IMG/VR virus record: IMGVR_UViG_3300027779_000093
Coordinates: 1 to 32,421 of that record
From: a virus
Direction: 5' to 3' (one strand)
DNA length: 32,421 nucleotides
In this document: positions 1 through 6,828 of the stretch, piece after piece
Numbering within the stretch: position 1 is the stretch's first letter
Layout of the letters: each line of letters opens with the position of its first letter
The notes under the pieces: model-generated
What the model was told of the DNA's origin: nothing
Databases searched by the model: none
The model's input: only the letters and a program-made list of their open reading frames with translations
Program-made: the position numbers and the translations under genes

Positions 1-2
1 CT

Positions 3-3000
3 GGATTTATGTCTAAAGCTAGTAACTTAGGGGATGTTACTTCAGCATCAACATCAAGAAATAATCTTGGTCTTGGTACTGCAGCAACATTAACTGCAGG
101 TACATCTGCTAGTAATGCTGTGCAATTAGATGGAAACTCTAAATTACCTGCTGTAGATGGTTCAGCATTAACAAACCTTCCTGCAGGCGGAACTGTAAAC
201 AGAGTCGCAGACGGTGCTATAGCTATTAGAAAACCAGTTGTACTTACCTCTGCAGGTAAAGCAAAGCAAGTTGCAGAAGCTACTGTTTTAGCATCAGGTG
301 CTAGTGCTGTATATTCTACAATGGATAATTCTGATACAGGTGATAGCAATGTTTCTACTGTTTATGAGCCTAATTCAGGTGCATTTGCTATAGTTTATAA
401 AGACACATCAAATAGCAGCTACGGAACGTGTGTATGTGGTACATGGTCAGATGGTACTATAACTTGGGGTACACCTGTTGTATTTGAAACATCTGCTATA
501 AATAATCAGCCTCATATTACTGCAGGTGGTAATAGAATCCATGTTTCTTATAGAGCAAGTGATACTCTTGGCGGTATAAGAAGTGCAAGTATTTCAGGAA
601 CTACACCTACATTTGCAGCAGAAACAGTTTGGGGAAAAGCAACAGAAACATTAGGTACAACAGAATTATCTACTACCCACGCCATACCTACAGGAGGAAC
701 TATTCATACTGTGTATGACACTACATCTGCTAGATTTGTTACTGTTTATAATGATTCAGGTAATAGTAATTATGGAACAGCAGTTGTGCATTATATTTCT
801 AATACAGGAACAGGAGCAACTACATATGGTACTCCTGTAGTATTTGAATCTGGCAGCATAGATGATAACGGAAAAGGTGCTAGAATATCTGCAGACACTA
901 ATACAAGTAGAGTAGTTGTTGCTTTTAGAGATAGTGGGGATAGCAGTAAGGGTAAAGCCATTGTAGGTTCAGTAACAGCAGGAACTAATGCTATTTCTTT
1001 TGGTACTGCAGCAACATTTAATAATGCACATACACAATATCCAGTTATAGTTGAAGACCCTAACACTAATAAACAAGCTATTTTTTATAGAAATTATGGT
1101 GGAGATAGTGGTCATGGGTATGGTATTGTTGGAACAGTAACTGGCGGAACAGATAATACTATTGCATTTGGAACTGCTGTAGAATTTAATGGTACAGATA
1201 CTCAAGAAATTGCTGCAGCTTATAGTCCAGATACTAATAAAATATTAGTTGTATATACAAATGTTCCAGGCGGACAAATGACTGGTAAATCACATGTTGC
1301 AACTATATCAGGAACAAATATAAGTTTTGGAGATCAAGACCAGTGGCAAGCTCAACGACCTACAAAAACATCTATGGCATACGATGAAACTGCAAATAAA
1401 TTTCTTATAGCTTACAATAACCAAGATGATAATGGTTATGGTTACGTGATTGTCGGCACAATGTCAGGTACAGACATGACATACGGAAGTGCTACTGTTA
1501 AGTTTGAAGCGGAGGCTATAGATGACCTTGAAGTAGGGTATAATCCTAGTTATGGAAAATGTTATGTAATACAGTATAATGGTACAGGTGATGACGTTAA
1601 AATGGAAACCATAACTATTAGTGGAACAACCCCAAGCACAGCTGAAACTTTTCAGGTACAGTCAGCAGAGCCTAACAGTTCCTTTATGGGTACTGCGTAT
1701 GATCCTATTAATAGTCTTGTAGTAGTGACTTATTGTTTAGCTTCTGATAGCGATTTAAAGACTTCAGTTGTAAAAACTGCTGACGGTATTCAAGCAGATG
1801 GCTACCACATAGGTTATGACACTTCAACTAATAACATAGTTATTTTGTATTCTGATGCAAAAACTGGTGTAACTAAAGTTAAAGCAATTTCTCATAATAC
1901 TTCAAACGGAACATATACTGCTGTAGGATCATCAACAGTATTAAATTTAAGTACAACACATACTACACAATCAGATGTAGTTTTTGATCCTGATACAAAC
2001 AGAACAATAGTCGCATATAAAGATAATACTAATAATCAAGCTACAGCTAATGTTGTTCAAACAGGAGGCACAGCCGCTTCTCCTACAGTTACAGTAGGAT
2101 CAAATGTCTTATTAGATAGTGGAGATACTGGAGGTACTGTAAGTTTAAGCTATGACACAACAAATAATAAAGTATTTGTAGCTTATGAAAATGCGACTGA
2201 TGGCGCAGTTAAAGGTGCTATTGGTACAATAACGGCAGGAACTAATGCTGCATCTTTTGCAGGGCATGCTAATATATGGAATCCATCTTCAGGCAGTATT
2301 GTAATATTTGCTCAAACATTTGATGATGACAAAGACAAAGTTATGTTTTTCTATAGAGATACTGAAAACGGTGACGACCTTACTTATAAAATTATAACGT
2401 CAGGAGCTTCATCATTTAGTGTTGCTACTGGAGCAGAACTATCTGCAAATGACACTAGATTTGGACCAGGTTCTGCTTCATTTGGTACAGGTAAAGGTGT
2501 TTTAGTAGGTATAAAAGACGAAGGTAATTCTAATAAAATATCCTACGCCACAACAAGATTTGCAGCCTCAACAACCACAACCCTAGACAACGCAAACTAT
2601 TTAGGCGTAGCTGCTGAAGCAATATCTGATACTGCTACAGGTAAAATAAATGTTATTGGTGGTATATCTGAAGGACACAGTTCTCTTACTATAGGTACTA
2701 ATTATTTTGCAACAGATGCAGGTGCAATAGCAACTTCTGGTACGCAACTTATAGGTAAAGCATTATCAGCTACAGAAATACAATTAGGCGTAAAATCAGG
2801 AACTGCTGCACATAATACAGTCGCCTTAGATGCAAACGCAAAACTACCTGCTGTAGATGGCTCACAATTAACTAATCTACCTTCTCCATCAAATGCTAGA
2901 ATATTCTGTGGCTCTTACGATTTTAGAGTAGATGGTTCTAGCACAGCACAAAATGTTTTAATTAGTTTGCCATCAGGTTATACTGTAGCAAATGTTAGGT

Positions 3001-3524
3001 CGTATGAAATTAATGTTCATGGTGTTGGTTTTGCGTCAGATGGTAATTTTTTATGTATGCTACCTTATAATGGCTCATCAAGTGTTTATTCAGGTCCGAC
3101 TTATAATACCTTTACATATATGAATAGTAACTCTGGTACTGCTACTAATAATAGTAAAACACAATCAGCTGCATTTATGTTAAATTGGGCTAATGGCACA
3201 AGCTACGACTTGTATAGTGCAAATGATGTAGATAATCCTAAACAAAATTATAACAATGCTAGTGGACATGGTGGTCAATTAACCTGTAGAGCAGTTTACA
3301 CAAATTCCCTTAGAAATGGGAGTTTAATGTATGATGCTTCTTGGCGTTATGGTTCAGGTAATCATGATCAAGCAAAAGTTTTAAGTATAGCATCTGCTTC
3401 AACTGGAGCAACAACTAGCAATTATGCAGATGGTTTTTACTTTTATATAGGTAATGCTAGTCAAGCAGCACAAAGCGTAGCAATTATGGAAGGCGTAGTT
3501 TCAGTTTACGCAATTATAGGTTAG
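3..3524 (+). CDS. Large repeat-containing tail fibre / receptor-binding protein (5' partial)
   Basis: Likely extended tail fibre or spike that contacts the host surface. The reading frame is open to the left edge, so the first ATG (base 9) is probably internal and the protein longer than 1171 residues. The N-terminal part has phage-fibre style sequence (NLGLGTAATL) and the block LDGNSKLPAVDGSALTNLP. From about residue 110 to 860 there are roughly 13-14 diverged units of about 55 residues, each with a core like VVVAYxDxxNSxxG followed by GTxxFGTxVxF, as in a beta-propeller-like or extended beta fibre. The LPAVDGS block recurs near residue 940, after a motif ending SGTQLIGKALSAT. The last ~210 residues are non-repetitive, rich in aromatic, Asn and Gly residues, and are the best candidate for the receptor-binding tip. 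A chaperone-like gene follows 9 bases later behind a good ribosome site. The fibre role is inferred from repeats and position; I recognise no catalytic domain. Confidence 0.75.
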   Translation, partial: GFMSKASNLGDVTSASTSRNNLGLGTAATLTAGTSASNAVQLDGNSKLPAVDGSALTNLPAGGTVNRVADGAIAIRKPVVLTSAGKAKQVAEATVLASGASAVYSTMDNSDTGDSNVSTVYEPNSGAFAIVYKDTSNSSYGTCVCGTWSDGTITWGTPVVFETSAINNQPHITAGGNRIHVSYRASDTLGGIRSASISGTTPTFAAETVWGKATETLGTTELSTTHAIPTGGTIHTVYDTTSARFVTVYNDSGNSNYGTAVVHYISNTGTGATTYGTPVVFESGSIDDNGKGARISADTNTSRVVVAFRDSGDSSKGKAIVGSVTAGTNAISFGTAATFNNAHTQYPVIVEDPNTNKQAIFYRNYGGDSGHGYGIVGTVTGGTDNTIAFGTAVEFNGTDTQEIAAAYSPDTNKILVVYTNVPGGQMTGKSHVATISGTNISFGDQDQWQAQRPTKTSMAYDETANKFLIAYNNQDDNGYGYVIVGTMSGTDMTYGSATVKFEAEAIDDLEVGYNPSYGKCYVIQYNGTGDDVKMETITISGTTPSTAETFQVQSAEPNSSFMGTAYDPINSLVVVTYCLASDSDLKTSVVKTADGIQADGYHIGYDTSTNNIVILYSDAKTGVTKVKAISHNTSNGTYTAVGSSTVLNLSTTHTTQSDVVFDPDTNRTIVAYKDNTNNQATANVVQTGGTAASPTVTVGSNVLLDSGDTGGTVSLSYDTTNNKVFVAYENATDGAVKGAIGTITAGTNAASFAGHANIWNPSSGSIVIFAQTFDDDKDKVMFFYRDTENGDDLTYKIITSGASSFSVATGAELSANDTRFGPGSASFGTGKGVLVGIKDEGNSNKISYATTRFAASTTTTLDNANYLGVAAEAISDTATGKINVIGGISEGHSSLTIGTNYFATDAGAIATSGTQLIGKALSATEIQLGVKSGTAAHNTVALDANAKLPAVDGSQLTNLPSPSNARIFCGSYDFRVDGSSTAQNVLISLPSGYTVANVRSYEINVHGVGFASDGNFLCMLPYNGSSSVYSGPTYNTFTYMNSNSGTATNNSKTQSAAFMLNWANGTSYDLYSANDVDNPKQNYNNASGHGGQLTCRAVYTNSLRNGSLMYDASWRYGSGNHDQAKVLSIASASTGATTSNYADGFYFYIGNASQAAQSVAIMEGVVSVYAIIG
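126..182 (+). repeat. Direct repeat A1 within fibre gene (LPAVDGS block)
   Basis: Encodes LDGNSKLPAVDGSALTNLP. The same 19-residue block recurs, slightly diverged, exactly 900 codons downstream at 2826-2882. It marks a hinge or module boundary on each side of the propeller-like repeat region. Confidence 0.75.
2826..2882 (+). repeat. Direct repeat A2 within fibre gene (LPAVDGS block)
   Basis: Encodes LDANAKLPAVDGSQLTNLP, the second copy of the block at 126-182. It lies between the repeat region and the unique C-terminal tip. Two matching blocks could support recombination that swaps the intervening fibre shaft. Confidence 0.75.
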
Positions 3525-3533
3525 GAGTAAATT

Positions 3534-3818
3534 ATGGCACAAACACAAATATATAATGCAACAACAAAACAATATGTAACATTAGAAGTTAATGATGATT
3601 TAGTTAATGAAGCCAATACTATTGAAGATAATAAAAAATCAATAAGGTCACAAAGAAATACTTTATTAAGTCAGACTGATTGGGCTTTAGCTTCTGATAG
3701 CCCTCTAACAAACGAACAGAAAACAGAAGCTACAACATACCGACAAGCATTAAGGGATTTACCAACACAAGAGGGTTTTCCTAATAATGCTTTTCCTACA
3801 AAGCCAAATTTTTTATAA
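3534..3818 (+). CDS. Phage tail / fibre assembly chaperone-like protein
   Basis: A 94-residue soluble protein immediately after the fibre, with AGGAG upstream of its ATG. Its central part (about residues 38-85) reads IRSQRNTLLSQTDW, then SPLT, TYRQALRDLPTQEGFP and a terminal PTKP. This is the signature of the small phage tail assembly chaperone family (Phage_tail_APC type), usually found next to tail fibre genes. Known members help fibre folding or attachment. Here the role rests on that motif and on adjacency; no catalytic residues are expected. Length is typical. Confidence 0.75.
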   Translation: MAQTQIYNATTKQYVTLEVNDDLVNEANTIEDNKKSIRSQRNTLLSQTDWALASDSPLTNEQKTEATTYRQALRDLPTQEGFPNNAFPTKPNFL

Positions 3819-3828
3819 GGAGAAAACA

Positions 3829-4284
3829 ATGCAAACAATAGTAAGAAACGGAACTAATATAAGTCTTTATTATCTAACCGATAGTAAGACTGTAGATATT
3901 ACTTCCACAGAAACAACAATTAGTGAAGGCGGTGTGCCAGAACTTATTATAGCAGATTGTACTACAAGTGATGCAACATTGCATACAGGCGTAGATGCTA
4001 AATCAGATTACTGGGGTTGGAAATACAAACATGATGGTTCTTCATGGTCAGCTAATGCAGATTTTAAAGGTTCTAATAGCCTTTCATCTGATATTAATGA
4101 CTCTGTAACGACTATTCCTGTCGGTACTTCAAACCCATTTACAACATCTGGTACTGTACAAATAGGTGATGAAAAGATTACTTACACTGGAGTAGATGGA
4201 ACAAATCTTACAGGTTGCACTAGAGGAGCTGCATCAACAAGTGCTGCAAGTTATACCTCTGGCGATACTGTAACACAGATCTAA
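3829..4284 (+). CDS. Small virion-type protein with a TGCTRG domain
   Basis: The start is placed at the ATG at 3829, which has AAGGAG 6-11 bases upstream; an in-frame ATG at 3787 lies inside the preceding gene and is unlikely. The protein is 151 residues. The first half is beta-rich with aromatic residues (DYWGWKYKHDG). The C-terminal ~70 residues form a compact repeat domain with SVTTIPVG, GTVQIGDEKITYTGV and LTGCTRG. The same domain occurs twice in the tail tube B protein of this phage (about residues 236-306 and 674-742). This suggests a tail- or fibre-associated structural protein. I do not recognise a named family for the whole protein. Its stop overlaps the start of the next gene (TAATG), implying translational coupling. 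Confidence 0.6.
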   Translation: MQTIVRNGTNISLYYLTDSKTVDITSTETTISEGGVPELIIADCTTSDATLHTGVDAKSDYWGWKYKHDGSSWSANADFKGSNSLSSDINDSVTTIPVGTSNPFTTSGTVQIGDEKITYTGVDGTNLTGCTRGAASTSAASYTSGDTVTQI

Positions 4285-4475
4285 TGCCTAAAATTAGTGT
4301 TACAGATATTGATAAAAAAGTAGCTGTTTTAGAACAGGCTTTACAGGACCATCAAGTAGTGTGTGAAAGCTTATCTAATGAAACTTTAGGCCGTGTTAAA
4401 AGAATAGAGGTTGCTATTGCTTCGTCTGCCTTTGCAATTATATCATTGCTCTTAGCAATATTGTTTGATTTATAA
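4284..4475 (+). CDS. Small coiled-coil plus C-terminal membrane anchor protein (XhlA / spanin-like lysis accessory)
   Basis: A 63-residue protein. Residues 1-44 are amphipathic and heptad-like (DIDKKVAVLEQALQDH... VKRIEVAIA), followed by one hydrophobic segment at about 45-61 ending at the C terminus. This layout matches XhlA-type haemolysin/holin accessory proteins and other small phage lysis proteins. It is translationally coupled to the upstream gene (TAATG) and ends one base before the ATG of the 3-TM holin-like gene, so the pair looks like a lysis cassette. Function is inferred from topology and neighbours, not from a diagnostic motif. Confidence 0.6.
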   Translation: MPKISVTDIDKKVAVLEQALQDHQVVCESLSNETLGRVKRIEVAIASSAFAIISLLLAILFDL

Positions 4476-4476
4476 A

Positions 4477-4911
4477 ATGTTTACATCATTACTTACTTTA
4501 TTTTCACCATTAATATCCACGGTGTTAGAAAGAGTGCTGCCTGAAGACAAACAAAAAGTTAAAGAGATTGAGGCTGCAATAAATTTAGAGTTAATTAGAA
4601 ATTCAGCGGTCTTAGAAAAAGGTGCAACTCAAATTATTTTAGCTGAAGCAAAATCTGAGCATTGGCTAACATCTAATTGGAGACCTCTTTTGATGTTAGT
4701 TATAATTGCAATTATTGCCTGGAATTATTTAATTGCTGCATTGTTAAATGTTATTGCCTTGCTGGTGTACGGACAAACTTATCCGCTTCAAATTGATTTA
4801 CCAGAAGAAATGTGGACACTTTTAACGATTGGAACAACAGGATATGTAGCTGGTAGAAGTTTTGAAAAAGTAGCAGAAAACATAAATATTAATAGAAACT
4901 CAAGAAATTGA
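4477..4911 (+). CDS. Holin-like protein, three membrane segments (GTA_holin_3TM type)
   Basis: A 144-residue inner-membrane protein predicted to permeabilise the membrane late in infection. The start is the ATG at 4477, just after the preceding stop; a TTG 12 bases earlier is a poorer choice. Segments: a hydrophobic N terminus (1-20), an amphipathic stretch (22-60), the characteristic HWLTSNWRP turn before a long hydrophobic region (about 69-97), and a third segment (about 112-127) preceding GRSFEK. The WRP/long TM/GRSxEK pattern is that of the 3-TM holin family first described in gene transfer agents. A strong terminator hairpin follows within 10 bases. No endolysin gene is adjacent, which is unusual for a lysis cassette. 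Confidence 0.75.
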   Translation: MFTSLLTLFSPLISTVLERVLPEDKQKVKEIEAAINLELIRNSAVLEKGATQIILAEAKSEHWLTSNWRPLLMLVIIAIIAWNYLIAALLNVIALLVYGQTYPLQIDLPEEMWTLLTIGTTGYVAGRSFEKVAENININRNSRN

Positions 4912-4918
4912 CCTTCAT

Positions 4919-4940
4919 AGAAGCTCATACAGAGCTTTTT
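4919..4940 (+). terminator. Rho-independent terminator after the holin-like gene
   Basis: AAGCTC (4921-4926), five-base loop, GAGCTT (4932-4937), with the second arm running into five T residues (4936-4940). It closes the fibre/lysis gene group; the next gene starts at 4983. Confidence 0.7.
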
Positions 4941-4982
4941 AAACTCTCCCCAATACTGAACTAACCCACATATGAGGTCATA

Positions 4983-5201
4983 ATGACAAATAAGAACGTA
5001 TTATCAATGTACCCAAAGCTTATGGTTTCTTGCCCAGAGTGTGGTGGTATTAATTATTTTGTTGAAGCAAGATATTTAGAATTTCTTAAAGATGAAGCAG
5101 AAATGGAAATTGTAGGTTTACGCTGTGTAAGCACAGACTGCAATTACATAATCGAGATGAACAATGATCAAGAAGTCAACTTTGAATTAGAACTAGAATA
5201 A
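4983..5201 (+). CDS. Small zinc-ribbon protein
   Basis: A 72-residue acidic protein with four cysteines spaced as a zinc ribbon: C17-P-E-C20-G-G and C48-x4-C53. GAGG lies 6 bases before the ATG. Such small ribbons often bind nucleic acid or act as transcription accessory factors, but the family is not recognised. It sits between the lysis genes and the phosphoesterase and probably shares an operon with the latter, whose start is 10 bases downstream. Confidence 0.6.
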   Translation: MTNKNVLSMYPKLMVSCPECGGINYFVEARYLEFLKDEAEMEIVGLRCVSTDCNYIIEMNNDQEVNFELELE

Positions 5202-5211
5202 GGAGAGTATC

Positions 5212-6279
5212 TTGAGTAATAATAAAGCTGGAAGACCAAGTCTTGATGATGGAATATTAAATCAAGCAATATCATTATGGAAAGAACACGACAAAAATAT
5301 AAGTAAGGCGGCCCTGTCTCTTGGAATGTCTTATGCAACATTTTACCATAGATTAAATAAAGCATTTGATAGGTTGGAGGAGGGTGACCAGGATGAGTTT
5401 GATATTAAACCACCTTTTGATCCAGAAGAGCCTGTTGAAAAAACCGTTGAACGAATGCTTGAAAATTATAAGAATAATAAAAGAGCAAAAGATGAGAGAG
5501 ACCTTATGCCAATTAAGGTTACTCACGACAAACCTATCTGTATTGTTTTTATGGGCGATCCACATATTGGAAACCCAGGAATGAACATTGAAAGTTTTAT
5601 GGATGATGTTCAAATTATTCGTAATACCGATGGAATGAAGGTTATAAATTTAGGTGATACAGCAGACAGCTGGATTGGAAATTTATGTAAACTTTACGCT
5701 AATAGTCCTATCACTGTAAATCAAACATGGAAGCTTGTTGAATTTTTCTTAGGAAAAGAACATGGCCTTGGTGATGATTTTCTTGTAGCGATTTCAGGTA
5801 ACCACGATCTCTGGCATAGTTCTTATGGTGATATTTTGGAATGGATCAAAGAGCCAAAAACTATCTATGAAGAATGGGCTGCAAGTTTAGATGTACAATT
5901 TTCAAATGATGTATCTTGTAAAATTCATGCTGCTCATGATCATCCTGGTAGATCACAATACGCTGCCAACTTTGGTCAGACTAAAGCTGCAATGTTTATG
6001 TCTAAGTACGATATCATTGCTGGTGGTCATACCCACACATGGGCAACTTCAACTTTTGAACAGCCAGGTCATGATCGTGTATGCCATACAATAAGAGCTC
6101 GTGGATATAAACACTTTGATCATTACGGAAAAAGATTGGGCTATGAAGAAATGCAATATGGCCAAAGTATATGTTGCGTGATTGATCCAAGAGCTGAAAG
6201 TCGAATTGATTTTATAACAACCTTTCCGTCAGTGAAAACTGCTTCGGATTTTCTTAACTACAAAAGGAGTAAACTATGA
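5212..6279 (+). CDS. HTH-metallophosphoesterase (calcineurin-like) fusion protein
   Basis: A 355-residue protein starting at TTG (5212) behind GGAGAG; no nearby ATG keeps the N-terminal domain. Residues ~12-52 form a Fis/resolvase-like helix-turn-helix (ISKAALSLGMSYATFYHRLNKA). Residues ~108-335 are a metallophosphoesterase with all the usual metal-site motifs: GDPH (D116, H118), GDTAD (D149), GNHD (N197, H198) and GGHTH (H273, H275), plus HAAHD around residues 239-243. Family members hydrolyse phosphodiesters or phosphomonoesters with two metals. The DNA-binding N terminus suggests a nucleic-acid substrate or targeting to DNA, which is inference. It precedes a tiny basic gene (ATGA overlap) and the attP region, so it is the last large gene before the attachment site. 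Confidence 0.8.
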   Translation: MSNNKAGRPSLDDGILNQAISLWKEHDKNISKAALSLGMSYATFYHRLNKAFDRLEEGDQDEFDIKPPFDPEEPVEKTVERMLENYKNNKRAKDERDLMPIKVTHDKPICIVFMGDPHIGNPGMNIESFMDDVQIIRNTDGMKVINLGDTADSWIGNLCKLYANSPITVNQTWKLVEFFLGKEHGLGDDFLVAISGNHDLWHSSYGDILEWIKEPKTIYEEWAASLDVQFSNDVSCKIHAAHDHPGRSQYAANFGQTKAAMFMSKYDIIAGGHTHTWATSTFEQPGHDRVCHTIRARGYKHFDHYGKRLGYEEMQYGQSICCVIDPRAESRIDFITTFPSVKTASDFLNYKRSKL

Positions 6280-6434
6280 TGGGAACTAAATCTATTTTAA
6301 TGGGTGCTAAATCCAAAAAGAAAAAAACTGGTGCATCAGGTAATAAAGCTGCTGGTTCTGGCAACCCTAAAAAACTTGGTGGCTCAGTAGTAAGGCCATC
6401 TACTAAATCTCGTTCTAAAAAAACTATGTACTAA
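6276..6434 (+). CDS. Tiny highly basic protein next to attP
   Basis: A 52-residue ORF (ATG at 6276 overlapping the upstream TGA; a second ATG at 6279 is equally possible) with AAGGAG 6 bases upstream. It is extremely Lys/Ser/Gly-rich (AKSKKKKTG, TKSRSKK), with no hydrophobic core, so it is probably disordered and nucleic-acid or virion associated. It is the same general type as the 45-residue basic protein at 23647. The good ribosome site and coupled start support its being real. Function unknown. Confidence 0.6.
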   Translation: MMGTKSILMGAKSKKKKTGASGNKAAGSGNPKKLGGSVVRPSTKSRSKKTMY

Positions 6435-6435
6435 T

Positions 6436-6461
6436 CTCAGAGAAAAACTCAGAGAAAGAAA
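6436..6461 (+). repeat. Tandem CTCAGAGAAA repeats (candidate integrase arm sites)
   Basis: Two identical copies of CTCAGAGAAA begin at 6436 and 6448, a 12-bp period. The second extends as CAGAGAAAGAAA (6450-6461), which recurs exactly at 6668-6679 on the other side of the attP core. This is the layout expected of arm-type binding sites for a tyrosine integrase. Confidence 0.5.
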
Positions 6462-6482
6462 TTTATAAAAGGATGTAAATTT

Positions 6483-6501
6483 CAGAGAAGAATTAGAGAA
6501 G
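6483..6501 (+). repeat. Degenerate CAGAGAAG / TAGAGAAG pair (candidate arm sites)
   Basis: Two further copies, CAGAGAAG at 6483-6490 and TAGAGAAG at 6494-6501, with an 11-bp period and the same orientation as the pair at 6436-6461. Confidence 0.4.
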
Positions 6502-6581
6502 AAGTTATTGATAGTTTATAAAAGTTATCTATAGTAAAACATAATTAATATAGTAATTATAGGTTATCAATGGTCAATTTT

Positions 6582-6609
6582 ACGGGTTCGAGTCCCGTCA
6601 TTCCCGCCA
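6582..6609 (+). other. attP core: 3' end of a tRNA gene (T-arm, acceptor strand, CCA)
   Basis: The T-stem ACGGG (6582-6586), loop TTCGAGT and stem CCCGT (6594-6598) are followed by acceptor strand CATTCCC, discriminator G and CCA (6607-6609). The upstream 40 bases do not form the rest of a tRNA, so this is the tRNA fragment a phage carries at its attachment site to rebuild the host gene after integration. The discriminator G and overall sequence recall tRNA-Asp and other G73 tRNAs; the isotype cannot be fixed from this fragment. The integrase starts 220 bases downstream. Confidence 0.85.
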
Positions 6610-6667
6610 CTCTTTTTAGCAGTATTCTGCCATTATCAGTCAGTTTACCCCTCCTCAGTGAGCGATC

Positions 6668-6679
6668 CAGAGAAAGAAA
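6668..6679 (+). repeat. CAGAGAAAGAAA, right-side copy of the arm repeat
   Basis: Exact 12-base match in direct orientation to 6450-6461, on the opposite side of the tRNA-like core. It overlaps the left arm of the inverted repeat at 6677-6715. Confidence 0.5.
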
Positions 6680-6715
6680 CAGCAAATTTCTGAACAGTTT
6701 TTGCGATTGCTGTTT
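6677..6715. repeat. 9-bp inverted repeat downstream of attP
   Basis: AAACAGCAA (6677-6685) pairs perfectly with TTGCTGTTT (6707-6715) across 21 bases. An alternative nested hairpin, GCAAA/TTTGC (6682-6686, 6700-6704), competes with it. It could be a protein-binding site for excision or integration, or an RNA structure at the end of the late transcript. Confidence 0.5.
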
Positions 6716-6734
6716 GCGGGTTACAGTGCGGGTT
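6715..6734 (+). repeat. Tandem TGCGGGTT direct repeat
   Basis: TGCGGGTT occurs at 6715-6722 and 6727-6734 (12-bp period, about one helical turn), followed by a T run. It is a candidate accessory-protein or integrase arm site between attP and the int promoter. Confidence 0.45.
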
Positions 6735-6748
6735 TTTTAAAATCACTC

Positions 6749-6777
6749 TTGACTATGACATATCCTGTCATTATATA
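6749..6777 (+). promoter_or_regulatory. Predicted int promoter
   Basis: TTGACT (6749-6754), 17-base spacer, TATATA (6772-6777), reading towards int. The spacer contains an exact copy of the phage operator palindrome, so binding there would block RNA polymerase. Confidence 0.6.
6755..6771. promoter_or_regulatory. Operator palindrome at int promoter (TGACA-N5-TGTCA)
   Basis: ATGACATATCCTGTCAT: perfect 6-bp arms around a 5-base centre, inside the spacer of the int promoter. Same architecture as 11520-11536 and 12500-12516. Confidence 0.65.
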
Positions 6778-6783
6778 TATACA

Positions 6784-6807
6784 TATGATATCAATTAAGA
6801 TATCATA
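6784..6807. repeat. 9-bp inverted repeat in int leader
   Basis: TATGATATC (6784-6792), spacer AATTAA, GATATCATA (6799-6807): a perfect palindrome between the predicted -10 and the int ribosome site. It is AT-only apart from one G/C pair per half around GATATC, so it is unlikely to be a terminator. It may be a second operator (for example for the excisionase-like protein) or an mRNA hairpin that limits int translation. Confidence 0.55.
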
Positions 6808-6828
6808 ATATAGTCAAGGGAGATGACA

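Noticed and set aside
791-1205. Minus-strand ORFs within the fibre gene
   Set aside because: Low-complexity mirror readings of repetitive coding sequence, with no ribosome site or recognisable domain.
5168-5613. Minus-strand ORFs across the phosphoesterase gene
   Set aside because: They lie opposite a confidently assigned gene, with compositions expected of antisense readings.
6436-6501. CRISPR-like array from the repeated CAGAGAA units
   Set aside because: Units are 8-10 bases with 1-4 bases between them, far too short and without spacers; integrase arm sites fit better. No CRISPR array was seen anywhere in the window.
6510-6609. A complete tRNA gene ending at 6609
   Set aside because: Only the T-arm, acceptor 3' strand and CCA are present; bases upstream cannot form anticodon or D arms and contain no matching 5' acceptor GGGAATG. 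It is an attP fragment.
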